Shown here piece by piece: positions 45,474 to 58,859 of a stretch of 64,000 nucleotides of DNA. The notes beneath the pieces are model-generated. The model saw only the letters and a list, made by a program, of their open reading frames with translations. It searched no databases and was not told the origin of the DNA. The translations under genes and the position numbers were made by a program. The first letter of the stretch is position 1. Each line of letters begins with the position of its first letter. Source of the DNA: Unio delphinus (Eukaryota > Mollusca > Bivalvia > Unionida > Unionidae); assembly GCA_029339505.1 (NCBI GenBank), contig JAQISU010000115.1, positions 1,793,001-1,857,000 of the forward strand. Reading direction: 5' to 3'.

Positions 45474-48400
45474 AATTTCTTCCTCTTCGTACTCACTTTC
45501 ATCTCATCTTTCTGGACGTGTCAGGGTGCTTCCTTTTGAGAGGGTACCTCTTCGTCCTGTTCTAAATCCATCTCTTCTCTTGCTCATCTTGTTCCTGGGG
45601 CATTCTGAAGACCAATGTCCTTTCTCTTTACAATGATAACGTGTATCGTGACGTTTGTCACCTAGACAAGTATTTAAACCCCATTTAACAAATAATATTC
45701 AAGGATTACCAAACAAATTACAAGGGAAGATCTACAAGGACGTTTGGCAGGCACTTGCCAGAGCAAGATCTCAAGTGATGAATTAGTAACTATTGTGTCG
45801 AGAAATTCACTAGAGGAAAGCGACAAATCTCAACAAACCCTTCAGGTCTCTCTAGATTAAGTCTGCGTTCATCCGATTATTCCGCTTTAGGCCAATTGAT
45901 CAGAAGATTGTATTGCCATTCTTGACCGTTACCATGAATGGCATATGGTACGAAACTACTCACTATATCAATTCCTTTTGCTTTAGAAGATTCGAATTCA
46001 AACTAAGGGTCGTTCAGACCAAACCCTCAACGTGGCGATAAACACTGTCTGACATGACAATGAATACTTTTCAAGAAATCATTCGTCCTTTGACTCTGGA
46101 GTTGAGAGAACGCATTTACCAAGAGGTGCTCAAAATACATGTCAAGCGCAAAGACCAATTGTATCCGTTACCTCATGCGTTTAAACCACTATTACCTTAA
46201 TGTCACAACCTTTATCAGTCGTGATACAGCAAATTTCGTGAAAAGAAATCAGAAAGAGTATTCAAACTGTGGAGGATCAACAACACATATTACGAGAAAT
46301 GCATATCATAAATTAGGGTTGACGTGTGGTGTGTATTGTAATGACATGCTTTCTCTGATTTTGTTTACCAGCCGATTCCTTGTGGACTCTTTTACGAACA
46401 TCATTTTTCACCCAATAAAACATGAAAGTGGACCTTTTAAATAAGCATGGGAGCCACGTTCTGTTAAAAGCCTTGCTTTTTCATCTCTATACTTCTCGAA
46501 AATAGATTCGTCAACCTTTATGTTCTGAAGACTTGTATGCCGATGTATGTATAGCTTGTGACGTACACCTTCAATGAACAGATACGTACGTAACTAGAAA
46601 ATTTGGAGTTTCGAGGTTTTGACCAAAGAAGTGGCCCATGATGCACAAGAGTAGCGATTCAATATTCAAACGTCTAGTTAAAAAGGTAACTTTAAAGCCT
46701 GTGTTAACTACAGTGACAGAAGAACCCGTTATCGACGATAACCACTCCTTTCAGGTCAGGTCATGGACATTTCCGAAAGCAAATTCCGAGAGGAGACCTG
46801 TGTGCCTGTACCCAATGTAAAGACTTTAAGAACGTGACAATTGTTCCTAGGACACCATTGTTACAAAAACATATTTCACAGTCGCTTGTTTATATTTCAC
46901 TTTGATATTTTGTATGTGTATTTTAAAGCATTACTTAACCTTTTGGGTTTTATGTATTTTTGTCTTGTGTGTTGTTTCATTTAAAGTTGCAAATAAACGT
47001 GTCCGGAAAAAGTATAATAGCTTTTGTTTTGTCTGTTTTCGTGTCAATGGTGACATTCCCTAAACTACTATGGATACCTCTATTGTCTCTGCTCCCTCTT
47101 CCTCTACTTTCAAAGTCATCGATGAACACAGAACACTTAGATCGTGCCATTTAGGAGGTCTCGTATCATCGTCATCACTGTAACGTGTTAATTGCCGTAA
47201 CCAGCGGTTCAGATAAAAGTTAGTTTGTCAAACGTTTGATTGAACATAAACATACTTTGATTATTCGTCCACCTCAACGGATCACGTGGTGTTAAACGAA
47301 CGGCAATTGGTGAATAATCTCTTGCAAGATAGTCATGTGAATTCGTCGTGATTATGGATTACATTTTCGACAACATGTTACGAGAAGACGAAGAAGAAAT
47401 TAACTCGTGATTTACACGCAAAGGGCATCATCGTAATAGCAGTGTCATTTGCATCATTTAAAATTTGTTTCAACAAAGTAAAAAAATGTTTGGAACATTA
47501 TGCTTCCAAGGTCTCTCAAAGTAATCTGGCTTTCTAGTACAAGGGCACTGAGTCTTTAAAGCAAATACATATCACTTCTGGACAACTTTGCAAAGGATGG
47601 TCAAATGTCTGTCCTAGTCAATTAGCTTCGTACGTGCGAAATTGCACTACGCGCACGTGGTGTCTACATACAGAAAATGTCATTGCGTAATTAGGAATGC
47701 AGGCTAGATTTAAAAAGAGACAGAGATTAGTTCCCATTATCACTAAAACAGGTCAAATATGAACAATTTAAATCCACCTTCCATTATAAATACATAGTGT
47801 TATTAAAGAAGAGCTTTATCAGCGATATTTGCCAGGCAATTGAGCCGATTCCTTTTAATACAAAAATAACTTATTCGTATAAAAAAAATATCAAAGCGAT
47901 GATAATAATTTTAAATTAAATTATTGTGTTTTGTTTGTTTATAAGGGTTCTTTTCTTCCGCACTAAAACATGCTATTGTGACGTTTAACTGAACCTTAAT
48001 CACGTTAATCTGACATGCCCATACATATACAGTCAATACGTCGAACTACATTGCAATTGCAAATACATTATTAACTTAGGTTAACATTATTCCAAAAGAA
48101 AAAAAAATGAATCTTTCCAGATTCAAGATTAAGACATCAGAATAGAGATTAAACTACACGAGAAGAAAGTGTTTAATGGGTTACGTTAGGAACTAGTATT
48201 GATTGCATAATTATGCAGATTGTTAACTCTTATTACAAGTAATATAATGAAATGGCACTATCACCATGATGGATCATGGTTGTAGGGTAGTTCGATTATT
48301 TTTTACAACTTATTCACAAATTCATCGTTTACATTAGATTCATTTGACAAGAAGTAGGAAGTTCTAAACGGAAGTTTCTCTAGTGTCTGACGTAGGCAGG

Positions 48401-48660
48401 TTCCACAAAAAATAGCAATGAGTCAATAACACACAAATATCCCCCTACATAGCCTAAAATGACATAAAAGCAAAACTGAAAGTTTGACATACACACATGT
48501 GGACAAAAGTAAAAATAATGCCCTTCTACAATGCCTGAAAATACCATATCAATCAGCGGATGCAGTTCACCCCATTCGGCAAAATGAAATAAACGATGGG
48601 GTCATAAAACTTTCTTGAATGAATCTTGGGTTTTCTCTCGTTTGTCTGTGGCTTGAATGA
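45471..48660. other. No feature recognised
   Basis: About 3.2 kb without supported genes. Open frames at 46139-46444 and 46638-46820 (+) have balanced composition but no recognisable motif. Confidence 0.45.
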
Positions 48661-48663
48661 TTT

Positions 48664-48915
48664 GTTTCCATGCCACTTGAATGGCTAGTTTCCCTGAGAC
48701 TAGTATGGATTGCTCCCAAGGAACTTGGAAAGAGTTGCTTCCATGCGACTGTGATGGTTTGCTTCCAAAGAACTGGGATGGTTCGTTTCCCTGGGACTGC
48801 GATGGTCTGTTTCCCTAGGATTTGGATGCTTTGCTACCCTGGGGCTGGGAACGTTTACTCCAATGAGACAGGGATGGTTCGTTTCCCTGAGACTGGGATA
48901 GTTTGTTTCAACATT
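48664..48915 (+). repeat. 24-bp degenerate tandem repeat, about ten copies
   Basis: Unit ggttcgtttccctgggactgcgat. Copies differ by substitution rather than indels, so the phase of three is kept and an 88-codon frame remains open (48670-48936). Confidence 0.85.
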
Positions 48916-49059
48916 CTTTCACCACGATCAGTGTGATTAGTAAAAGCAATGATCAATATTGTCTTAAGTGAAAATGTCATGGTCAACATTTTCGGAATAT
49001 TCTTAAGACTTAATTGACATAAAGGATCCAACGGTTCTTATTTCCAGGTTGCATGTGAG

Positions 49060-52000
49060 AGATAAGCATCCACTTCCCATGGAAATCCCCTAATGGCTTG
49101 CATCTGATATAGCCTCGGACAACCAAATCCAGCTTCAGGCCTTCACGAGTGGCTAAACTAAGCCCGGCGGAACCTGTTTAAACGGACTTAATAAGGGATG
49201 ACAGGCGAGTTTCTAGCGCCTCAAAAGCAGATGCTTCAAGCCGATGTGGCTCGTTAACATTGGGTGTTCGCCCATCTAGAAGACTATACCCTCTAATGAG
49301 TAAGTCTAACGGAGTAAACCCTAACAGAAAATCCGGAGATGGAATCCTTAAGGAGACTTCGCATTGTTTTCAGTGTTTTCTCGGCACTTCTTGCGACGCC
49401 GCTGGTGCCATATCGTATCGGTTTGTCCCTGGGTAAAAACTTATTCTCCATGTTATCAGTCATGCACCCTGGAAAGGACACTCCAGCTTTGCTCCATATC
49501 GTCGACACTACACGGGAAATAGCAGTTTACAAGTTATTAGTCATCGCTCGTTTGGCGTTGAGTCAGATATCAAGGGTTGCTTCCGACGGTATGAGAAGCC
49601 AATAGAACAATTACCGCTCGCATCAAACTAGGCAGCCCCCAGACAATAATGTGCAGTGCCGCCACATTTCGTTATCCGTACTGGGTGCGTTGGACCTAAG
49701 GTAAGAGAGTACCTGACAAAGCGGACTGCAACTATTCTAACAAAAAATAACTAATGAAAACCAACAACGAAACCTCTAATCCTCAAGCTATGTACCTTTA
49801 ATATCCGGATCATGCTGACTATACTCTCAGATGATATCCAGGTTATCAGTAATGTTCGAAAGACATCCGGCATCAACGACAAACATGCTAGACTCCAGGT
49901 CGTCATTGCCGCACTACATGAGACACGGCTTCCAGGTTATGCGTCCCTTAGAGAAGAGAACTACACGTTCTGGAAAAGACAGAGTGCTGTCGAAGCCAGC
50001 ATGTTTTGTATTTCATTCGCTATCACGAAATCTCTACTGCTTATAAAAGAACCCTGCTAACAAGGATATTGATGATTGTTACATCTCTGCCTCCATACCA
50101 TGATCGGGCATGTCAACTTAATTAGCGTTTACGCTCCCTGTGAATGGGCAACTTTCAGGCGATCTATTAATAAAACATTAGGTGAGGCCAGAGAACCATT
50201 AGTTAAATTTATGGAGACACGCTGTGTCAAAAGGAGGTTCTGTATAATGTAGTCTAGTATACAGTTAGAGTGCGGCCGTTGTTACTAATTAAACATTGTT
50301 TATTCAGCAATCAGACTGATTTCTAGCGACATTTTAAAGTTTCATTTTTCACGAAAAGTGTCAGACTTGAGAAAACACAGGGATTCTGTTACGTAAGCGA
50401 CTCTTAGAGAAAAGCGGGGAAAATACATTTGATTCTGATTGGTCACGGTTAAATAAGGGGTGTGTTTTCACATGAAGTTTCGTAGGACTTAGTATCGCCT
50501 TATTGGAAACTATAGTCAGTCTAAAATTTATCTGCAAGAAAGAAACCAGAGCCAGAGATATAATTATTTACTAAGACTCCGGATAAAGGATCGTGGTCCA
50601 GAAAAACCGATAAGCCATTCAACGGTTGCATGACCCAAAAACACAAAGGGAGAAAATAGCTTTTTGGAAGATCGTTAAGTTACGTAAATTGCGACGTACA
50701 CTTTGGAAGGAATTGGGAAACGGGAATTGCAGTTAGCGCATGATACAGTGGACAAGTCCGGAATCAAGCGGAAAAGTCCACGGGTGCAGATTATCTAGAG
50801 ACGGACGAGACTTTGTCTTCTAGAACCAACATTGCATTGAACAGTGAACGGGATCGAGGAATAGCAGCTTATGAAAATCGAACAAAGCGTTGACTTCGAT
50901 TGTACCACTCGATCCTATGATGATATAAAGATATCAATAATAGATCGGCTTATTTGTTTAAATCTATTTCAAATTTTATTGTAATTCGGTGAAAGTTTCA
51001 TTTCTAAACAGCGTGTATACCTAATGAAAGGAAGTTTTCATACGTGTGTATGGACTTGATTAAATTGTTTGGTTATCAATACGAGGGTTCGTAGTTGTTT
51101 GTTCAATATACTCTATCTCAGTTTACTCTATCTATTCTCATACTCGAACCGGGCAATTACATCAAGGGCGGTCATCACTTAGATAACGAGTACCAAAAGG
51201 GAGTGGGTTATGTTTATTATTATTATATATTGTACAATACCCCTTGACAAATTGGTACTTAACACATACCCTTTGACAAGCTGGGCTTATACAATATTAT
51301 AAACGGGTAACGCACCTACCCGCACCTTGACACTCCCATACTAAGCGCTACCAAGGATACCAAGGATGCGTGCTACGATTAATTAAACTGTATCACCGAA
51401 AAGTGTCCCAAGGAAGAGAACTTTTTATTACTGGGCGACTTCAACGCTAGGATGGACGCTGACTGTGACTCTTGGATTTCCTATCTTGGCACATTTGGCA
51501 TTGGGAAGATGAATGAAAACGGGCAGTGACTCCTAGAGATGTGTTTGAAACATGCCCTCAGCATCACAAATTCATTCTGTCAGACAAAGCCACGGCATAA
51601 AGTGTATTAAAGGTGTGCCACCAACTGGACTTGATCATTACAAGACGGTCTGCCATGAAGGGTGTGCTTCTCACACGTACCTTCCACAGAACTGACTGAG
51701 ACATTGACTACTCGCTGCTGTGCTGCAAAATGACGCTTCAGACAAAGAATGTACACCTCTCTAAGCAAGATGGTAAACCACGCATTGACTTCATATACAG
51801 ACAAGGCGGATGAATTCTCTTTTTTCCTCTCCAAAACGTTTGATTCAATTCTCCCAACAACAGTGCCAAAGAGAGTTAGGATCACATCAGAAAAACTGTG
51901 CACAGCACATCCACACTGATCTTTGGTAAGACTCCGTCACAAACAACGACTGGTTTGAGGTTAACTCCACCACACTCACGCCAGTCAAAAAAGAGCGTCT

Positions 52001-54065
52001 CAGTGCTCACGTCGAATACAAACAATCCCCTTGCTAGAGGTCTCTACAGGAATACAGGCCTACTAGAAGCAAAGTACAGAGGTTTGCACGGCAGTGCGTC
52101 AAGGAAGACATGCTTTAACTCTGTCAGAGCATCAAGTCAGAAGTAGATATCGGAAACATCAGAGGCATGATCGATACCATAAAGAAAGCAATGGGTGCCC
52201 CGAAGAAATTGATAGCACCACTGAAGTCTGGCGCACGTGATATCATCCAGTACAAAGGCAAGCCGATGGAGAGTTTGGCTCAGTTCTACTCTGAACTGTA
52301 CTCCATAGAGAACCAAGTGACTAATTATGCACTTAACGCCATTGAAAACCTCCAGTTCATGACAGAACTGGACGACATACATACTGTGACAGAAGTAAAG
52401 ACGGCTTTATAGAAGCTGTCCTTAGGTAAAGCCCCAGAGAAACATGGCATCTCAGCAGAAATCATCACGAGCGGCTGAAGCGTTCTGCTCGCACAACTGC
52501 ACAACCTATTCAGCCAGCGCTGAGATGAGGGTGCAGTGCATCAGGATATGAGAGACTCCAACATCATAACCCTATACAAAAACAAAGGTGACAGAAGTGA
52601 CTGCAACAATTACAGGGGCATATCCCTTCTTAGCATCTTGGTAAAGTATTCGCACGCGTGATCCTGAAGAGACTGCAGAGGCGTCGTGCTGCCTGATTAT
52701 ATTCAGACTCGCAGCACGGTTTCCGCGCAGAGAGGTCTACAATCTACATAATCCTCTCCGTCAGGCAACTACAGGAGAAATGCAGAGAACAAAGCAAACC
52801 ACTCTTCCTGTGCGTTATAAACCTCTCGAAGGTATTCGATCTGGTCAGCAGAGACGGACTCTTCACATTCCAGGTAACGATTTGAAGCCATCCAAAGCTG
52901 CTAAGCATAATCCAGTCTTTTCACGATGACATGAAAGGGACAGTGCAGTACGATGACTCAAAGTCCGACATATTCAACAGCGGAGTGAATCGGTGCTGCG
53001 TCCTAGCCCCCACACTCTTCGGCACCTTCTTAAGTGTCCAACTAAAACATGACTTTAGAACGTCCACAGAAGGGTTCTACCTTCACACTAACGACAAAGA
53101 GAAAAGTGCTTGAAGCTACCATTAGAGACATGTCTTATCCGACTATGTCATTCTAACCAATCACAAAGAAGCTGAGTTACAGGACCTTATGCAACGCTCA
53201 GCCTAAGTAATACAAACGTTATGGATCCAAACGCGAACCACCCAAGCCTCGTCATCAACTACGAACTTGAGGTAGTCAGGCAGTTCACGTACCTCGTCAC
53301 TACCATTACCAACAACGTATCACTCGATGATCAGCTCAACATGACTATTGGATAGGCATCACCAGCCATCTCCATGTTGTCGCAGAGAGTGTGGAACAAC
53401 AGTATGCTTACACCTGAACATTAAGATCTTCGTGTACTGTGCCTGCGTGCTAAGCACTCTCCTGTATGTCAGTGAAACTAAGACCCTGTACGCTTCACAA
53501 GATAAACAACTAAGCGCCTTTCACATGCGATGTCTCTGACGTATATTCGGAATCACTTGGACTGATCTAGTAACAAACAACGAGGTGCTTAAACGTGTCA
53601 AGATTCCCAACATGGTCCCACTCCTAAGCCATCAGATGGCAGGGCCATCTATGTCAGATGGATGACGGACGGATCCCCAAAGACCCTCTTTATTTGTAAC
53701 TTGACTTTGGCACAAGGTCACATCTCCGCTTCAAGGATGTCTGCAAGCTTGACATGAAAGCATTTGACATCGATGTTGACACTTGATGAGAGCATGCTCT
53801 TAACAGGCCAAGTTGGCGACACGCTCTGTTCAATGGTTTTAACGCCGGTGAGGACTACGCCTGTTTCGCTAACTGATGAAGGAGGAAGAGAAGCAGCTCC
53901 AAAACACACCAGACTCAACTATTTTCAAGTGCAGCAGGAACTGCCACTCCCATGTTGGGCTGCATAGCCACTACAGACGCTGCACAACCACCAACCGTGA
54001 TATCTCTCATTGGCGCACTTCCATCAACACTCGCGACTTAACGAGTCAATTGCTATCGTATTATC
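49060..54065 (+). pseudogene. Near full-length degraded LINE (endonuclease-RT), plus strand
   Basis: After a 5' region with no ORF (about 49060-49690), LINE protein appears in order. The endonuclease start has H-E-T-R-L-P-G-Y-A-S-L (49910). L-L-G-D-F-N-A-R-M (51425) and K-H-A-L-S-I-T-N-S-F (51550) follow. The pre-RT includes I-F-G-K-T-P-S-Q-T-T (51915). The RT has G-K-A-P-E-K-H-G-I-S (52425), L-Y-K-N-K-G-D-R-S-D (52573), N-Y-R-G-I-S-L-L and D-L/S-K-V-F-D-L-V-S-R-D-G (52830). Next are M-K-G-T-V-Q-Y (52931), F-T-Y-L-V-T (53285) and L-Y-V-S-E-T-K-T-L-Y (53465). A final C-S-R-N-C-H-S-H-V-G-L-H-S-H zinc finger ends the protein (53930). Numerous stops and frameshifts, so inactive. Confidence 0.88.
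50142..51308. other. Insert of about 1.17 kb in the LINE endonuclease region
   Basis: LINE coding is interrupted right after the 'I-S-V-Y-A-P' strand (about 50130) and resumes at 'P-T-L-T-L-P-Y' (about 51312). The intervening DNA begins tgtgaatggg and ends cgggtaacgca, which would fit TG...CA ends of a solo LTR. No convincing target duplication is seen. It carries no ORF of note. Confidence 0.45.
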
Positions 54066-54142
54066 ATGCAGTAGCCCATATTATGATAATTAAGTAGCCC
54101 ATATTATGATAATTAAGTAGCCCATATTATGATAATTAAGTC
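54066..54142 (+). repeat. 23-bp tail repeat of the LINE, three copies
   Basis: Unit agtagcccatattatgataa tta follows the zinc-finger region, as 3' tail repeats of such LINEs do. An AT-rich (TATT)n stretch comes next (54163-54236). Confidence 0.85.
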
Positions 54143-54738
54143 AGACAATTAAGTATATGTTTATCTATTTATTTGCTGATATATTTATTTATTTAGTTAT
54201 GTATTTATTTATGTATTTATTTTTTTATTTATTTATTATTTTCTTATGCGTTATGTGCCGTTGTCGCTAACTTATAGATTATTTTGACATATATGTTAAG
54301 GGGAAGTTAAGGCTACCGACGCTAAAAACATTTTATTACTACAAGAAAATAAGAGAAATCCACCCCTATCCCTTGTGTAACTAGATGAGACATGCAATAC
54401 ATTTTCGCATTTCATAATGGTTTTTAAAGATCGAATGCAAGACAAAATATTCTTAGGTATCCAACGGATATTTCTTTTACTTCTACAATACAAATATTTA
54501 CCATAACACTTTTGAACAACTCACATATTGGAATTGTTTTTTAAATGTCCTAAAGTGCGCTTTTGCCCTCTGTTCAAATTGTAAGCATTCCTTCAAGGCT
54601 TACAAATTATATGACTGTTTATGTACATTGGTCAGCATGTAAGGAAATTTTCCCTTATACAAGATATTTATTAACCTTTTATGGGAATATGACTGAAAAT
54701 GTGTTAAATCAACGTTCAAAATCCAAATCAAACACACA

Positions 54739-54741
<3 letters not shown>

Positions 54742-54773
<32 letters not shown>
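54742..54773 (+). repeat. (GA)n microsatellite
   Basis: About 32 bp of GA. Confidence 0.95.
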
Positions 54774-54775
<2 letters not shown>

Positions 54776-54837
54776 AATGCTGTTCATTACTGATATACTG
54801 ATTAGGTATAAAGATGTCATTCCTTTTGTTTCAGTAG

Positions 54838-55073
54838 AGAAGGAAGGTAAGATAAGTTGTTGATTACATAAGGAAGGAAGGTAAGATAAGTTGTTGATTA
54901 CATAAGGAAGGAAGGTAAGATAAGTTGTTGATTACATAAGGAAGGAAGGTAAGATAAGTTGTTGATTACATAAGGAAGGAAGGTAAGATAAGTTGTTGAT
55001 TACATAAGGAAGAAAGGTAAGATAAGTTGTTGATTACATAAGGAAGGAAGGTAAGATAAGTTGTTGATTACAT
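54838..55073 (+). repeat. 34-bp tandem repeat, seven copies
   Basis: Unit aaggaaggtaagataagttg ttgattacataagg, almost invariant (one g to a change), so recently expanded. Confidence 0.95.
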
Positions 55074-56014
55074 TAGCCTTAACAGTCTGTAGTTCCCCGT
55101 CATTAGGTTCAAATTTAATTCGAGCCTTTATGACAATAATAGTTCCCAACCATAAGATTTACTGTTTCATTTCTACACAGCATGAAAACGCTCCTTGATA
55201 TATGACTTAATTATTGCGAACAATTTTTTTGAAGTAAGATAAGTTGTTACACGATTATTCCCACAAAAGGCAATTGGACAGATATTGTTACTATTCGATA
55301 GATCGATAATAAGATTCTAAAAATGCAGTATTAATTTCTGAGCTATGCGTAGGTTTTACACATATTTTAACTTGAATATAAAGTCGCATTTACATTATTA
55401 GCTTCCAAATCAACTTCAGACCATTCTTAGAAATACCCAGTTGTTCTTACATCATATGTCTTCATATCGATGCGGTTATGTGATTGGATGATTTGTTCCA
55501 GAGCTAACTGGCCAGGTCTCCTATAGCGGAATCGTTAAGCTATGTGGTCCGCCTTAACAAGTTTCATTGTCGTTGAGTATCGATGATCACCAGCTATATA
55601 ATATAACACATACAACGTCCATCAGCAGGGAACTATTTGTCAGAGAACGGCTGGAATACAACTCGTCAGACGATAATTGGATCTGTTCTGAGGAGGACGT
55701 AGTAATTTAATTAAGGTAGGGAATATACAATATAGCGGGTAGTTATTTCTTATCTGTCTTTAGCATTAGATATCAAGTAAATAACTAAAAGCAAACCTTT
55801 GTATAACCAGTAGTTAAGTTTAGATCTGAATTTTTTTAATTTAAAAATGTTTATTTTGCTTAAATGAGTGGTAGTATATGTTTCAGTGTTCATTCTGGAG
55901 TAAGATGCTGTGTTTAAACTTTCTTACAATAATTAATATCAATATAAACATGAAAACTGCAAACATAAGCTTCCTTATCCATACAATTGGCATTAGTCTT
56001 GTTTAACTATGATG

Positions 56015-56015
<1 letters not shown>
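55074..56015. other. No feature recognised
   Basis: No supported gene or named repeat. Confidence 0.5.

Positions 56016-56071
<56 letters not shown>
56016..56071 (+). repeat. (TA)n microsatellite
   Basis: About 56 bp of TA. Confidence 0.97.
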
Positions 56072-56073
<2 letters not shown>

Positions 56074-56499
56074 TATCGAAAATAAATTGTACATCTTTAA
56101 TAATATGTCAAGACTGCCATTCTTTATTCTTATATTTCAAATTCTCATAAAGACAGACGCACAGGTTTGGCTCACAAAATGAAACATAAGGGATTACGCG
56201 ATATCTTGTGTTTATTTTTTTGATCATAACAAATTCTCATGAGAAACGTCGGTAGTTAATATTATTATTCGTGGAGATCGAATAGCACTTAAAATAGTCC
56301 ATTGAGAATTAGTGTAGAGATTCCTCGTTATCTTGTTTAACAACACACTTGTGATGCAAAAAAGACAATAATTGGAAATGTGAGCACATTTAGACGTCGT
56401 AATTGTTTGTTTTGTGGATATCCAAGACTACGAACCGATCATGTGTTTCATTTTAAACACATTGTATTGCCGTATTAAAAACATAAGTTAAATTCTTCA

Positions 56500-56501
<2 letters not shown>

Positions 56502-56545
<44 letters not shown>
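56502..56545 (+). repeat. (TG)n microsatellite
   Basis: About 44 bp, followed by interrupted TG-rich bases to 56570. Confidence 0.97.
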
Positions 56546-56548
<3 letters not shown>

Positions 56549-56715
56549 TATGTGTGTGTGTTTGTGTTGTAGTATAAGCTGCGCATTTAGCGATTCCATG
56601 TGTCATACACGGTAAGAACAGTTTGATTTATGCATTTTACGTATTATTTTTCTATTGTATAGGATAACATGAAAGACTGGTTGATTCTGAACCAAATATA
56701 TTTTACTGAAAAAGT

Positions 56716-56778
56716 GAACCTCTTCTTTATCTTCTTCTTCTATTTCTTCTTCTTCTATTTCTTCTTCTTCTTCTTCTT

Positions 56779-56853
<75 letters not shown>

Positions 56854-56896
56854 GTAGTAGTAGTAGTAGTCATAGTAGTGGTAGTAGTAGTAGTGT
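56716..56896 (+). repeat. Compound (TTC)n-(TTA)n-(TAG)n trinucleotide tract
   Basis: About 90 bp of TTC, then about 15 units of TTA, then TAG/TGG units. The open Phe/Leu frame is an artefact. Confidence 0.97.
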
Positions 56897-57404
56897 ATGC
56901 CTAGCTTAAAACAATGTCATTTACCTATCTGTATAATTATTCGCAGTGATGAAATTGGTTATTACATATAAACGATATATTCAATTTGGTATTGAAAATT
57001 AAAGGTTCACATCGGGCTTTAAAATTCAAGCTCACCAGAGGTTGTTTACAAAATTATACTATTCATTTATTCAAAGTCATCGAGTTTGTGAAGAGTTTGT
57101 CTGGGACGGTTGACAATCTATTAGTAAGCAGTATCGCGTGTTTTCTTTAAACTACACCTAGATATACATGGCTTAGACCAGGTCTGTATAGTTTCTAGAT
57201 AAGTGTTCAAAACATTTAATTTCATCAGCATTTAGGATGCATTTGTTTTTTTATAACTAAATTCGTCTTATAACTAACCAGTCTCAAAACATTTCTTCCA
57301 AACTCTTGATGATTAAATATCTGAATAAACTTGATTGGTATTACAAAGTAAATCCAACGCTGAAAGTGTTGATGTGTCAGTGGTTGCCTGCATAGTTGTT
57401 GGTG
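56897..57404. other. No feature recognised
   Basis: AT-rich, no supported feature. Confidence 0.5.
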
Positions 57405-57650
57405 TTATTGTACTAGGATTTAAAGCCACTTTTCAGAACAAGATAGGCTATACAAGGCAGCCAATTTTAATGGTGGAAGAAGAACCTGGGTAACTCCTAG
57501 AAAGAAATACTGACCCACCAGAAGCTACCGGAAGCTTTCTCACATGCCCACATTGGCTGAGCCGGGGATTCGAACCCACGCAGAGAGAGGTGAGATGGCA
57601 GTGATCCGTAAAAGTTTTGGGTTTGGACCAGTTGGCCACTCAGAGCCCTG
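57405..57650 (-). mobile_element. tRNA-derived SINE (same family as 35146)
   Basis: The minus strand carries tggccaactggtccaaaccc in the A-box place, gtgggttcgaatccccggc as B box, and ttctggtgggtcagtatttc with tggctgccttgtatagccta in the body. Both boxes show changes, so an old copy. Confidence 0.85.
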
Positions 57651-58414
57651 TCTTGAAGAGTAATGGTGTGCTAACATACATTTGTTGACTAGTATTACTA
57701 ATATCTAAGAATATAGCCTTATTTGAATTTCACTATGATACCAGCCTTTAATTCTTAATTCTTTTACACGAGCAATTTGTATTTCCAGTGAATACATAAT
57801 TTGAATAAATAAATTCCGCCCCAAACAAAATATTGGACACAACAAAAATACTGATATCCCCATAAATAAGATTTAATACTTCTCTACCTGTCCAATGTCA
57901 CAATAAACATTTTTTTTTAAAGAAAAACGAAAAACAAACTATAACTAATAAAAAGTGTCATTTTATAACGTTCCAAATATTTACAAGATAAACGTTTGTA
58001 TATAATTAGTAAGTCTGTTTTTAAAATTATGATAAAGAATATGGTTAACACAATGTCTTTGAAAAGACAATGATCTTATTATGTTTCATTCCGTCAGAAA
58101 AAGGTAAATAATGTTTACAAAACTGTCATTGACTTTGGACAAGGTCAAAAAGGTCAACTACAAAAATACATCTTACATAACCCATAGTATATCATAAAAT
58201 GAAAAAGTTCAAAAAAGATAAATAAATATTTATGTATACATACTGGTGCAAATAACAATTTGCAATAAAGTCATGTTGAGAGGTGGGCTTTGTTTTTACC
58301 AAGCTAAACATTAATAATTTAATTAATTCTATTCTTTGATGTAGTGTATCGCATCACCACATAACAGAAATCTACTGCCAGTCTAAGTCGAGTTATTTGG
58401 TTGCTTTTCTGTGG

Positions 58415-58560
58415 ATTATGGTGGGGGATTAACCTTTAACAATTTTAGTCATGTCATTCCAGCATCTGCGGTAAGTCAGTTTACATTGATATGTTTCACT
58501 GGAGCATCATGCAGCAGACATGTAGCATCATGTCCTACCCAGTCACGTGTGAACAAATCA
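58415..58560 (-). mobile_element. SINE core fragment
   Basis: cactggagcatcatgcagcagacatg and tcctacccagtcac match the cores of the SINEs at 25880 (inverted) and 42180. The tRNA head is absent. Confidence 0.55.
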
Positions 58561-58681
58561 TAGTTTTCCCTTATAGATGCATTATTCAGGCCGAACATAT
58601 TAATAACCAATTAACAACGAAAGGAACCGATTTTATACAAGCTAGAGCAATATTGACGGACAATGAAAATATGTTTAATAT

Positions 58682-58787
<106 letters not shown>

Positions 58788-58859
58788 CGATGGGCAAAGA
58801 AAATGGTTCTTTTACAGGCTAGAGATATTCTCACGGACAATGAAAATGGGTTCCAAGAG

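Noticed and set aside
46139..46444. Plus-strand 101-codon frame
   Set aside because: No recognisable domain, no splice or promoter support.
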